The position numbers and the translations under genes were made by a program. This document shows positions 17,713 to 27,015 of a DNA stretch of 64,000 bases, piece after piece. The DNA comes from Poriferisodalis sp965208485 (GTDB lineage: Bacteria > Actinomycetota > Acidimicrobiia > Acidimicrobiales > Poriferisodalaceae): NCBI RefSeq assembly GCF_965208485.1, contig NZ_OZ242344.1:124001-188000 (forward strand), in the 5' to 3' direction. The notes beneath the pieces are model-generated. The model worked only from the letters and a program-made list of their open reading frames with translations, had not been told where the DNA came from and made no database searches. The stretch's first letter is position 1, and each line of letters starts with the position of its first letter.

Positions 17713-18990
17713 GTGGTGACACGGCACGCAGAAGTCCATCGACACATTGAGCCCAGGCTGCGACATGCGCTGGACACCTTTCGAGTCGTCGTGCTCGGGG
17801 GGCCACGGCAGTCGGGCAAGACGACCTTGGCGCATCGGATCGTGGGCAGTGGCACCTACCTCAACCTCGATGATCCGACCGTTCGCTCGTTCGCGCTCGA
17901 CGATCCGACAGGCTTCATAGCCGACCGCCCCCGGCCGATCGTGATCGACGAGGTGCAGCGAGGAGGTGATGACCTCGTGCGTGCTGTCAAGCTGGCGGTC
18001 GATGCCGATCCGACTCCTGGGGGCTTCCTGCTGACCGGATCGACGAGCTTCCTGACAGTTCCGGTGTTCTCCGAGTCTCTGGCAGGTCGAGCTGTTTTCT
18101 TCGATTTGGCGCCGTTCTCACAAATCGAGATGGAAGGCAGTGGCGACGGCTTGCTGCCGCGATTGCTCGACGGCACTCCCGACCGGACGGGGGCAATCCA
18201 AGAGTTATTGCATGCCGCACCGTCCACAGCGTCCCGGGCCGACTACGCCGAGCGCATCTGCCGCGGCGGCTACCCCGAAGCAATCAGCTTGGGGGAGTCA
18301 GACCGCCGGCTGTGGTTCGACGCATACGTGCATACCGCCGTGACGCGCGACATCGTCGAGGTCACTGGGGCTCGCCGCTCCACCGAGTTGGCGCGCCTGC
18401 TCCGAGCGGCTGCAGCCAGGACGGCCTCAGAGCTCGTGATGCGCGACGTCCACCGCGACCTGGAGTTGGGCAGCATCGACACCACCGCCGACTACCTGTC
18501 GTATCTGGAGATGACCCACCTAGTCACGCGGCTCGGCGGCTGGGCGACTGGCGCGGCCACGCGCGCCAAGCGCCGCCCAAAGATCCATGTCAACGACACC
18601 GGACTCGCGACGGCGCTGCTGGGACTCACCGCCGAGTCACTGAATGATCCGGCAAGCGAACAGCGCGGACCCCTGCACGAGACGTTCGCAGTCAACGAAC
18701 TGCGCCGTCAAGCCTCGGCAATGGGCCAGGCGCTCAACTTCAGCCACTATCGCGACTCCCGCGGCCGCGAAGTGGATCTGCTCATCGAACGTCCGGACGG
18801 CCGGATAATCGCCGTGGAGATCAAGGCCGGAGCGACGGTGCGGCCCACCGATGCCAAGTGGCTGGCATGGCTCAGGGACCTCATCGGGGACAGGTTCGAA
18901 GCTGGCCTCGTTCTCTACACCGGCTCAGCACCACTGCCCGTCGCGGATCGCGTCGTGGCGCTTCCCCTGTCATACCTCTGGGAGACCTGA
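17713..18990 (+). CDS. ATP-binding protein, AAA_14 plus DUF4143
   Basis: 425 residues. N-terminal P-loop GGPRQSGKTTLAH near 30, then NLDDPTVR, the Walker B region IVIDEVQR near 78 and sensor LLTGSTSF, all typical of AAA_14. The C-terminal DUF4143 domain ends in a restriction-nuclease-like motif: REVDLLIERPDGRIIAVEIKAG, an Asp...Glu-x-Lys core. The family is widespread and often mobile, with an unproven role. The GTG start at 17713 is fixed by GGAGG seven bases upstream. The AT-rich direct repeat in front suggests its own regulation. Confidence 0.88.
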   Translation: MVTRHAEVHRHIEPRLRHALDTFRVVVLGGPRQSGKTTLAHRIVGSGTYLNLDDPTVRSFALDDPTGFIADRPRPIVIDEVQRGGDDLVRAVKLAVDADPTPGGFLLTGSTSFLTVPVFSESLAGRAVFFDLAPFSQIEMEGSGDGLLPRLLDGTPDRTGAIQELLHAAPSTASRADYAERICRGGYPEAISLGESDRRLWFDAYVHTAVTRDIVEVTGARRSTELARLLRAAAARTASELVMRDVHRDLELGSIDTTADYLSYLEMTHLVTRLGGWATGAATRAKRRPKIHVNDTGLATALLGLTAESLNDPASEQRGPLHETFAVNELRRQASAMGQALNFSHYRDSRGREVDLLIERPDGRIIAVEIKAGATVRPTDAKWLAWLRDLIGDRFEAGLVLYTGSAPLPVADRVVALPLSYLWET

Positions 18991-19092
18991 CCCCGCTGCC
19001 TTGGGGCAATGAGATCGCGTGATTCCTGCCCCGGGATCCGATCAGGCCACCGCAGCAGATCGCGAAATTGGCCGCATGTGGAGGCACCGGTG

Positions 19093-21097
19093 CTAGTACG
19101 CGATGAATGCTGGCTGTCCCCAGCACTCGATATTCCCGCTGCGCCGGAGTCCGCACGCGTGGACTCCGCTCGCTGCAACCTTGACGAAGTCCTTGCCCGT
19201 AGGCGGAGTCGACTGGCCGAATCCATCGTCTCCCCAGCACTCGACGCTGTGGTGTTGACGCTGACGTCGATGAAGCTGGCATCGGCATCGGGCGATCGTC
19301 GAAAACGATGCGTTTCCCAGCAACGGTGGTACCCATCGGCACTTGCCGCGCAGAAGTACCCGTCCGTTGCGCTGATCGACGTGAACACTCGACCCTCGAT
19401 GTCGGTCGGCGGCGCCACAACAGGTTCAGCAGCGTTCCACCACTCGTCCGCTTCGAGTGTTGGACGCTGCGAGCGGGACGTCCCCCAGCATGAGACGAGA
19501 CCGTCGAGCGTGATCCCACAGGTCGAGGCGTCCGAGGCTGCGATCGTGGTCAGGCGAAACGGAACTGCTCGGACGCTTCCGAGCATGCCAGCCGCTGGTC
19601 CGGTCTCCGCCGCGGTGTTGGGTGCCTCGTACGCAAGCAGCCGGTCCAGCCAGACTGCCATCGTCGCCCGAGTCAGCGGAGCATCGGTACAGAGTTGCTG
19701 CGTCGAGCATTCGGTTCCGTCGAAGACACCGAGACGGTCGAGCGCCGTGATGTCGGTGAAGTGCTGCTCGGGCAGATTGACGATGAACGGTTCTAGGTGT
19801 GCTGGAGCGGAGAATTGGGCGTCGCCCCAGCAGATCACCTCGCCAGTCTTACGCAGCCCACAGGTGCTGTCACCCTCGGCGTACAGGTCCGAGAACACCT
19901 CGCCTAGCGGCGCTCTTGACTGTCCGGCGTCGTTGGCACCCCAACAGCGGATGTCCCCTTTCCGCAGGTCAGAGACCTGCGCATGGGGGAAAATCACGCG
20001 ACTTGACTGATGGCGGACCCAAACCGCACGTGTGCAGCTCCCCGGCCGAGAGCGTGCTGAACCTGCTGAGTTGAGGCGGAGCGCTCTGTCCGAAGGAGTT
20101 GTCCCCCCAGCACGCAGCCCTGCCGCTGACGTCGAGTGCACAAGTGTGTCCGGCACCAGCGGCTATCTGCGTCCACGATGTACCGACAGGGGCATTCAAC
20201 TGATCGGCGGCATTGCTGCCCCAGCAGTAGATCGCTCCGTCATGGTGCAGTCCGCAAACATGAACAGCACCGGCATCGATGCTCGCAAACGCGAGATTGC
20301 CGAGTCGAGGCGGCGGTGCGGCCATCAACGGCTCACCCCAGTGGTAGATCGGCCAGCACTCAGCGCGGCCGTCGACATCTAGCGCGCATACCTGTGAGGC
20401 AGTGACCGCAAGCTCTGTGTAGTTGCCGTTCTCGTAGGGACAAGGTTGCGCCCAATCGGCCAGGACTCCGCGGATAGTGCCGCTCTTCGTCCCAGCAGAA
20501 GATGCTGCGGTCGACGCGCAGGCCACACGTGTAGTCGTGAGCGTCGATTGCAACGAAGCTGCTCCAAGCGCGACTCGAAGCAGTGCCCGTGTAGCCGTAC
20601 TCGCTCGGCAGATTGCCCCAGCACTGGACACGACCATCGGCCAACAGCCCGCAGGTGTGCGTCCTCCCAGCGGCGATGTCGACAAAGCGTGCTGGCGGCG
20701 GACGATCCCGTTCGCAGTACTCGTCCATGGTGCATGGCGATTCCACGACCGACGACGGCGCCGAGTCGGCGAGTGCGGCTTCAGCGCGGGACGCCGCTGC
20801 AGCCAGCTCGCGGATGACCGATTCGTCGACTGGCTGCTGCGGCTCTCGCGGCCACAACCGCTCGAAAGCGGCATTCCACCGTTCAGCCGCTGAGACACTC
20901 GGATTCGTTGGCAAGACGAGTTGCGGTGTGCCCGCCGGTGCCGCCTCGGTGCTCGCGTCCGCGACGGCATCTGGCGTGAGGGAGGCGGGTTCCGACGCAG
21001 TTCCTCCCGTGGGCGAAACCGGCGAGCAGGCCGATGCGAATATCCCTGCACAGCAGAGTGCGACGCCGAGGCTCCCGCGAATGCCCGTGAATCGCAC
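19093..21097 (-). pseudogene. RCC1-repeat lipoprotein with SLH-like domain, broken in three places
   Basis: Read from 21097 downward, the gene begins with a lipoprotein signal (GIFASACSP) and continues with RCC1-type repeats of the form HTCGL...DGRVQCWG. An SLH-like segment (FTDITALDRLGVFDGT ... LTRATMAVWLDRLL) lies in the middle. The repeats continue across three reading-frame changes, near 20475, between about 20025 and 19970, and near 19250. At the second break about 50 extra bases interrupt a repeat. Pieced together it would be a cell-surface beta-propeller protein of about 650 residues. Several sequencing errors could also explain the breaks, but the ~50-base insert argues for real decay. 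Confidence 0.75.
19971..20022 (-). repeat. Possible decayed copy of the 100-bp element
   Basis: The extra sequence inside the RCC1 gene contains AGTCGCGTGATTTTC followed by GCAGGTC-GACCTGC. This resembles one end and the central hairpin of the 100-bp element at 48604. The terminal repeats are not recognisable, so the relationship is tentative. Confidence 0.3.
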
Positions 21098-21128
21098 CGC
21101 CTCACTCTATGAGAGCACTTCACGCTTG

Positions 21129-21228
21129 CTAGTGGTGCGTCGTTGAAATGGCTGGGGCTGAAGCAAGCCCATTCTTGCAGGTCAGCGAGCTGCATGATGC
21201 CCGGAGGAAAACTGCGACACACCACTAG
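21129..21228. mobile_element. 100-bp MITE-like element, copy 1
   Basis: The element is bounded by 14-base inverted repeats, CTAGTGGTGCGTCG on the left and CGACACACCACTAG on the right, with one mismatch. It lies between the RCC1 pseudogene and the CobW gene. A second copy of exactly the same length and orientation is at 48604-48703. It has no coding capacity, as expected of a non-autonomous miniature element. Confidence 0.75.
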
Positions 21229-21272
21229 GAAGGCTCGTGGCGCCATCGCGAGCCGCTTGCGAGCGGGGTCGT

Positions 21273-22238
21273 TCAGCAATCTGGTTGCAGTCGTGACCGG
21301 AGCCAGTCGGGGGGCAGTGTGCCCTTGTGGGCGATGACGCTGATGGACCCGCGGCCGATCGACACACTTGATTCCGCAGGGTGTGCAGTGACTGAAGTGC
21401 GAGCGCCGACGGCTTGCACCACATAGATCGCGACGTCGCCGCTCGACGCTGCGACGGGTACCAGTCCCTTGAGGCGGGCGACGCCGTTGGGCAGGTCGGC
21501 GAGGAGTGATTCGACGACGGGCATCGGCACGGGGGCATCGAGTTCGACGGTCTGTGACTCGAACACGTCTTCGGCGGTGTCGTGAGCGGTGGGGGCGCTT
21601 GAAGCGATCGTGCCTGGAGACCGTCCGGCTGCATGCGCACGGTGTTCCGGCCCGAAGATCACCTCCATCGGCACGGCTGCGCGGCTCGCGCGCACCAGCG
21701 TGGCACCGCTGGCGATGCCGGCCAGCCAGTCGCACAGGGCGTCGGCGTCTTCGGGAGCGGCCAGCAGGTCGATCTTGTTGATCACCACCAGATCGGCCGC
21801 CGCGAGCTGTATCCGCACGGTGTCGGCCACCCAGCGGTGGTTGGCTTGGCGCCGCACCTGCTCGGCGTCGGCCAGCACCACCACCGCATCCAGGGCCAGG
21901 CCCGGCGTGTGGCCATAGGCGGCAATCTGGTTCGGGTCGGCCACGCCGCTTGCTTCGATGAGCAGTCGTGCCGGCGGAACGCCGGCCGAGCGAACCGTGT
22001 CGAGCGCCGCAGCGAACCCCTCCGCCAGGCTGCAGCAGATGCATCCGTTGGCCAAGGTCAGCTTGTCGCTGTCGGCCGCGATGATGAGGTCCTCGTCGAT
22101 GGAGATCTCGCCGAAGTCGTTCACGATGACGGCGATCCGCTCGTCGGTGGAACGCAGGATGTGGTTGACCAGTGTCGTCTTGCCCGCGCCGAGGTAGCCG
22201 CCGATGACTGTGATGGGTATGCGCTGGTCGCTCGTCAT
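21273..22238 (-). CDS. CobW/P47K family GTPase (metal chaperone)
   Basis: 321 residues from the ATG at 22238. Walker A GGYLGAGKTTLVNH near 12, Asp/Glu switch NDFGEISID, the metal-binding GCICC near 62, IEASGVADP and guanine-specificity NKIDLL. The C-terminal CobW_C domain is short. Such G3E GTPases deliver metals (zinc, or cobalt in cobalamin synthesis) to client proteins. The gene follows the YtcJ-like amidohydrolase gene with a 132-base gap. Amidohydrolases are metal enzymes, so a supply role is conceivable but unproven. Confidence 0.9.
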   Translation of the reverse strand: MTSDQRIPITVIGGYLGAGKTTLVNHILRSTDERIAVIVNDFGEISIDEDLIIAADSDKLTLANGCICCSLAEGFAAALDTVRSAGVPPARLLIEASGVADPNQIAAYGHTPGLALDAVVVLADAEQVRRQANHRWVADTVRIQLAAADLVVINKIDLLAAPEDADALCDWLAGIASGATLVRASRAAVPMEVIFGPEHRAHAAGRSPGTIASSAPTAHDTAEDVFESQTVELDAPVPMPVVESLLADLPNGVARLKGLVPVAASSGDVAIYVVQAVGARTSVTAHPAESSVSIGRGSISVIAHKGTLPPDWLRSRLQPDC

Positions 22239-22370
22239 TCCCGTTGCTCGCTCACTGGGTCGCTCGGCGAGTCTCAGTCTTGCGGCTGCATTCGACGCTC
22301 GGATTCGGTGATACTCGATGCGCCGCGGGTCCGAGGGTGGCGGACGCAAGAAGCTGCCCGCGCTCGGGGC

Positions 22371-24074
22371 TCAGGTCTCGCCGATCTGCGCGGGCTGCAG
22401 CACGCCGCCGAGCACGGTGCCCCACACGCCGATGTCGCGCAGCGCCATCGGATCGACCGAGAGCGGATCGTCTTCCAGGACCGCGAAATCGGCCAGCTTG
22501 CCTGCCTCGATGCTGCCGATCTCTCCGTCCAGCTTGAGCTGCCGCGCCGCGTCGATCGTTATGGCTCGCAACGCGTCCGGGACGTCGATTCGCTCATCGA
22601 GCCCCAGCACCTGGCCCGACGCCGTCACCCGGTTCACCGCGCACCAGGCCGTCTGCAGGTGGCCCAGCGGCGTGATGGGCGAATCGGAGTGGATCGAGAA
22701 GCTGACACCGTTCGCCAAAGCTGTCCCGCAGGCATCCATCCGCGCAGCACGCTCGGGGCCAACGGTCGCGTCGCGGTGCTGATCGCCCCAGTAGTAGATG
22801 TGGTTCGAGAAGATGTTGGCGTGCATGCCGAGCGCTGCCATGCGCCGGTACTGGGCGGGCGTGGTGAGCTGGCAGTGCTGAACGGTGTGGCGGTGGTCCC
22901 AGCGCGGATACCGCCGCAGGACTTCCTCGACGGCGTCGATGAACGCTTCTGACGCTTCGTCGCCGTTGCAGTGGCAATGCACCGTCAAGCCGGCCCGGTG
23001 ATACGGCTCGATCAAGTCGGCCATCTGGTCGGGTGCAGTCAGCCACAGGCCGTTGCCGATGTGTCCGGGCGGCGGCTTGTAGTAATGCGGCCAGCTGATC
23101 CGGGCGGTGAAGCCCTGGATCGAACCGTCCAGGATCACCTTCACGATGCCGAAACGCAGCTTCGAGGTCTGCTCGTCCATCAGCTGCACACACAGTTCGG
23201 CAAGCTCGGCCGGATCGGCCACAGCCCCGAACAGATTCGACATCGCCACCATCACCCGCGCCGGATAGGCGGGATCGCTGGTCACCGTCTTCCAATTGTT
23301 GAGCTGCTCCGCGTCCCACAGCTGCGTTGTGCCCAAGTCGGTCAGCAGGGTGTGCCCAGCATTGCGGGCCTCGTTCGCGTAGCGCCAGCGGGCCTGTTCG
23401 GTGCGGTTGGCCTTCATCATGTCGGTGAAGGCGTCGCCGGCGAGCATCATGCCTGCTGGCTCGTGCAGTTCGCCGTTGGGCAGGCCGTCGCCGCCGCGCG
23501 CAACGCCCGGACTGGTGGCCGTCTCGTCGATGCCGCAGCGCTCCATGAGCGCCGAGTTGATGGTCGCCAGATGCCCGCTGGCGTGCATCACCAGCGTCGG
23601 CCGATCGCCCGTCACGGTGTCGAGGTGGCTGGCCACGAGCCGCTCGCCGGGAAAGTAGATCGGGTCGAGCCCCCACGCGTGCAGCGTCTGCGAGTCATCG
23701 GGAAGATCCGCGGCCGCCTTGCCCAGCCGTTCGAGCACGTCGGTGATCGACTTGCAGCCCGGCCACAATTGCCCCTGCGGGTCGCGCCGGTCGAAATAGC
23801 CCACGTAGGTGGAGTTCCACAGGCCGCCGGACATCACATGGCAATGCGCTTCGATGAATCCGGGCATGATCACGTGGTCGGAGAAGCACGGGTCGACGCG
23901 ATGCTCGCCCCACGAGGCGAGCTCGTCGAGGCTGCCGACACCCAGAATGCGGTCGCCCGCCACTGCGACGGCTTCGCCGAACGCAAACGCGGGGTTGATG
24001 GTGATGACCCGGCGCGCCGGGTAGATGACGAACGGCTCGTTCTTCTCGCTGCCGCTGGCGTGGGCTGTCGTCAT
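22371..24074 (-). CDS. YtcJ-like metal-dependent amidohydrolase
   Basis: 567 residues. It has the N-terminal beta-sandwich and TIM barrel of the amidohydrolase_3 group: MPGFIEAHCHV (HxH) near 72, a central VKVILDGSIQGF lysine region, VHCHCNGDEA, HRHTVQHCQL and FSIHSDSPITPLG late in the barrel, then IGSIEAGKLADFAVLEDDP. Members cleave N-acyl or amide bonds, with many unknown substrates. It begins 35 bases after the last ABC-transporter gene on the same strand, suggesting it acts on the imported compound. Confidence 0.88.
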   Translation of the reverse strand: MTTAHASGSEKNEPFVIYPARRVITINPAFAFGEAVAVAGDRILGVGSLDELASWGEHRVDPCFSDHVIMPGFIEAHCHVMSGGLWNSTYVGYFDRRDPQGQLWPGCKSITDVLERLGKAAADLPDDSQTLHAWGLDPIYFPGERLVASHLDTVTGDRPTLVMHASGHLATINSALMERCGIDETATSPGVARGGDGLPNGELHEPAGMMLAGDAFTDMMKANRTEQARWRYANEARNAGHTLLTDLGTTQLWDAEQLNNWKTVTSDPAYPARVMVAMSNLFGAVADPAELAELCVQLMDEQTSKLRFGIVKVILDGSIQGFTARISWPHYYKPPPGHIGNGLWLTAPDQMADLIEPYHRAGLTVHCHCNGDEASEAFIDAVEEVLRRYPRWDHRHTVQHCQLTTPAQYRRMAALGMHANIFSNHIYYWGDQHRDATVGPERAARMDACGTALANGVSFSIHSDSPITPLGHLQTAWCAVNRVTASGQVLGLDERIDVPDALRAITIDAARQLKLDGEIGSIEAGKLADFAVLEDDPLSVDPMALRDIGVWGTVLGGVLQPAQIGET

Positions 24075-24109
24075 GAGTCGCGGACCTCCTCTGCCACGCT
24101 GGGTTGGTT

Positions 24110-25075
24110 TTATGGGGCTTGCGCCACGCTGGGCTGGTCGCTCGTGGCTTGCGCCACGAGGTGCCCAGGTTCGATCTCGACGAGCGTCACGGGATCGGGG
24201 GCGGTGCCGGCCTCAAAGACTGGGCTCGGCACCTCGTCGGTCTGCACCGATCGATCGGTCCGGCGGCGGCCTGGGTCGGCAATCGGCACGGCATCCAGCA
24301 GCCGCTGGGTGTAGGCGTGCGTCGGGTTCTCGAAAATGGCCCGGCGAGGTCCCAGTTCGACGATCTGGCCCAAGTACATCACGCCGACGCGGTGCGCGAT
24401 CCGCTCCACGACGGCGAGATCGTGGCTGATGAACAGGTACGACAGGCCCAGTTCGGACTGCAGATCCATCATCAGGTTGATCACCTGTGCCTGGATCGAC
24501 ACATCGAGCGCCGAGACCGCTTCGTCCGCGATGACCAGCTCGGGCCGCAGCGCCAGTGCCCGGGCGATGCAGATCCGCTGGCGTTGACCGCCCGAGAACT
24601 GGTGCGGGTACTGCCGCATGTCGTCCGGCGACATGCCCACCCGCCGCAGCAGGTCGGCCACGATGTCGTTGATCTCGCCGCGAGGCGCGGCACGGTGAAT
24701 CTCGAGCGGCTCCGCGATGGCCTTGCCCACCGTCCGGCGGGGATCGAGGCTGGCAAACGGGTCTTGGAAGACGATCTGTACCTTGCGCCGGTGCGGTCGC
24801 AGATCGCGAGGCCCGAGATTGGTGATGTCGGTGCCGTCGAGGCGGATCGTGCCGCTGGTGGGATTCAGCAGGCGGATGATGAGGTAGGCCAGCGTCGACT
24901 TCCCGCAGCCGCTCTCGCCGACGACGGCGAGCGTTTCGCCCCGACCGATCTCGAGGCTGACCTGCTCCACGGCGTGCACCCGCGCCCCGTGGCTGGCAGG
25001 AAAGTGCTTGGTAAGTGACTCGACCTCGACGATCGGCCCAGCGGCCCTCGGCGCAGCGGCCCCGTTCGTGTTCAT
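24110..25075 (-). CDS. Peptide-type ABC transporter, ATP-binding protein (DppF/OppF type)
   Basis: 321 residues. Walker A GESGCGKSTL near 58, Q-loop IVFQDPFASLDP, signature FSGGQRQRI and Walker B LVIADEAVSALDVS, followed by the oligopeptide/dipeptide C-terminal domain. Alanine replaces the usual proline after the Walker B glutamate. The start overlaps the stop of the preceding ATPase gene by four bases, so the two are translationally coupled. The pair would power import through the two permeases upstream. Confidence 0.93.
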   Translation of the reverse strand: MNTNGAAAPRAAGPIVEVESLTKHFPASHGARVHAVEQVSLEIGRGETLAVVGESGCGKSTLAYLIIRLLNPTSGTIRLDGTDITNLGPRDLRPHRRKVQIVFQDPFASLDPRRTVGKAIAEPLEIHRAAPRGEINDIVADLLRRVGMSPDDMRQYPHQFSGGQRQRICIARALALRPELVIADEAVSALDVSIQAQVINLMMDLQSELGLSYLFISHDLAVVERIAHRVGVMYLGQIVELGPRRAIFENPTHAYTQRLLDAVPIADPGRRRTDRSVQTDEVPSPVFEAGTAPDPVTLVEIEPGHLVAQATSDQPSVAQAP

Positions 25076-26052
25076 GAATCCGAGCCCCCGAGCTGGGACA
25101 CGCCGGCGGATTCGAGGGCATCGGGATCGATGAGGTTAAAGCGCTGCGGATCGTCCAGACCCGTCATCGAGCCGAGACGCGGCACCGCAGCGAGCAGCGA
25201 GCGCGTGTACGGCTCGGTGGGCCGGTCGAAGATGTCGCCGACATCGCCGCGTTCGACGACCCGTGACCGTTGCATCACCACCACCTCGTCCGCAACCTCT
25301 GCCACGACGCCCATGTCGTGGGTGATGATCAGCACTGCCGCACCGGTCTCGCGTTGCATCTCGGCGATCAGGGCAAGGATCTGGGCTTGGATCGTGACAT
25401 CCAGTGCCGTGGTGGGCTCGTCGGCAATCAGGATCGCAGGGTCGCACGCCAGCGCCATCGCGATCATCACCCGCTGGCGCATGCCGCCCGACATCTCGTG
25501 CGGGTACTGGTCGATGCGGCGAGAGGCGTCCGGTATCCGCACCCGGTTCAGCATCTCCAGTGTGCGCTCGCGAGCCTCGCGCCGGTTCATGCCCAGGTGC
25601 AGCCGGAGCGCCTCGCCGATCTGGCTGCCGACGGTGTACACCGGATTGAGGCTGGTCAACGGCTCTTGGAAGATCATCGAGATGCGGTCACCGCGGATCT
25701 CTCGCATCTGCGGTTCAGGCAGCTGCAGAAGGTCGTCCACCTTCCCGTCGTCGTGACGGAGCAGCGCTTCGCCGGTGCGGATCTGCGCACGGGTGCCGAT
25801 CTCGATGAGTCGCATAATCGACAACGCAGTGACCGACTTGCCTGAACCCGATTCGCCGACCACCGCCAGGGTTGCGCCGTCGTGCAAGTCGAACGACACG
25901 TCGTTCACGGCCACGAAGTCGTCGAATGCCACGGTCAACCCGCGAAGGCGCAGCCTCGGAGTGGTGCCGTTCTCGCCTCCTGCGTCGGCCGTGCTGGTTT
26001 CGCCTCCTGCGTCGGCCGTGCCGTTCTCGCCTCCTGCGTCGGTCGTGCTCAT
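25072..26052 (-). CDS. Peptide-type ABC transporter, ATP-binding protein (DppD/OppD type)
   Basis: 326 residues. Walker A GESGSGKSVTALS near 65, signature MSGGMRQRVMIAMAL, Walker B ILIADEPTTALDV and C-terminal oligo_HPY domain. The first ~30 residues are not family-like: they are three near-identical nine-residue units (T-x-DAGGEN/T-G/S), a coding minisatellite. The gene is three bases after the DppC-type permease. Confidence 0.93.
   Translation of the reverse strand: MSTTDAGGENGTADAGGETSTADAGGENGTTPRLRLRGLTVAFDDFVAVNDVSFDLHDGATLAVVGESGSGKSVTALSIMRLIEIGTRAQIRTGEALLRHDDGKVDDLLQLPEPQMREIRGDRISMIFQEPLTSLNPVYTVGSQIGEALRLHLGMNRREARERTLEMLNRVRIPDASRRIDQYPHEMSGGMRQRVMIAMALACDPAILIADEPTTALDVTIQAQILALIAEMQRETGAAVLIITHDMGVVAEVADEVVVMQRSRVVERGDVGDIFDRPTEPYTRSLLAAVPRLGSMTGLDDPQRFNLIDPDALESAGVSQLGGSDS
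25970..26050 (-). repeat. 27-bp tandem repeat coding the DppD N-terminus
   Basis: Three units of about 27 bases, each containing CGCCTCCTGCGTCGG on the plus strand, encode a repeated ADAGGENGT-like peptide at the very start of the ATPase. Such a tail is absent from typical DppD proteins. Confidence 0.8.
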
Positions 26053-26055
26053 CGA

Positions 26056-27015
26056 TCAGCGCCCCCGCAGCTTCGGGTTGTAGGCATCTTGCAAGCCGTC
26101 GCCGATCAGGCTGAAGCTCAGCACGGTGAAGAAGATGGCCAGTCCCGGGAACGTGACCGACCACCACGCCGTCAGGAAGTTGCCGCGGTTCAGGCCAATC
26201 ATCAATCCCCAACTGGTGCTGTTGGGATCGCCGAGTCCCAAGAATGCCAGTCCCGCCTCGAACAGGATGGCGGTGCCCATGATCAGCGTGGCCGACACGA
26301 TCAGCGGAGGAAGTGCGTTGGGGAACACCACCCTGCGGATGATGCGCCAATCCGTTGCGCCGAGCGCTCTGGCGGCCCGCACGAACTCGAGATTCTTCAG
26401 TCTCAGGAACTCCGCGCGGGTGATGCGGGCGATGCCCGGCCAAGCGACGACGCCGATGGCGAACGAGATCGTCCACATCGATGGCTCGAACAGCGCCACC
26501 ACCACCATCGCGAACAGCAGCGCGGGCAGCACCTGGAAGAACTCGGTGAAGCGCATGAGCGCACCGTCCGCCCAGCCGCCGTAGTAGCCGGCCACCGCAC
26601 CGATGCTGATGCCGATCACGAGCACCGTCGCGGCGGCGATCGCTGCCACCGTCAGGCTGGTGGTGCCGCCGCTGATGACCCCGGCCAGCACATCTCGCCC
26701 GAGGTAGTCAGTGCCCAGCCGGGCTTCGGCGAGCTCGCCGGGACCGATCAACGGTCGGGCCACGATGTCCTTCGGGTCTTGGCCGTACAACCGCGGCCCG
26801 GCGACTGTCATGAAGATGACGCCTGCCAGCATCAGTACTCCGACAACGGCCGCCTTGTTGCGCACGAACAGCCGCAGTGTTTCTCGCCCGGGTCTGACCG
26901 ACCCGGCGTTCTCGCGACCTGGGCGTCCCGATCCGCCTTCGCCGCCAGCGCCGAGTCCAGGTGTGACCGGCAGATCGGCGGCCGCCATTTCGCTGCGTCC
27001 CATTGCGTCAGACAT
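26056..27015 (-). CDS. Peptide-type ABC transporter permease (DppC/OppC type)
   Basis: 319 residues. A disordered Gly/Arg-rich N-terminal tail of about 45 residues precedes the OppC_N helix (VRNKAAVVGVLMLAG) and the periplasmic loop GPRLYGQDP. The DppC core follows, with HxLGTDxLGRD-like RLGTDYLGRDVL and the EAA-type coupling motif VRAARALGATDWRIIRRVVFPNAL. About six membrane segments. It overlaps the DppB gene by eight bases. Confidence 0.93.
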   Translation of the reverse strand: MSDAMGRSEMAAADLPVTPGLGAGGEGGSGRPGRENAGSVRPGRETLRLFVRNKAAVVGVLMLAGVIFMTVAGPRLYGQDPKDIVARPLIGPGELAEARLGTDYLGRDVLAGVISGGTTSLTVAAIAAATVLVIGISIGAVAGYYGGWADGALMRFTEFFQVLPALLFAMVVVALFEPSMWTISFAIGVVAWPGIARITRAEFLRLKNLEFVRAARALGATDWRIIRRVVFPNALPPLIVSATLIMGTAILFEAGLAFLGLGDPNSTSWGLMIGLNRGNFLTAWWSVTFPGLAIFFTVLSFSLIGDGLQDAYNPKLRGR

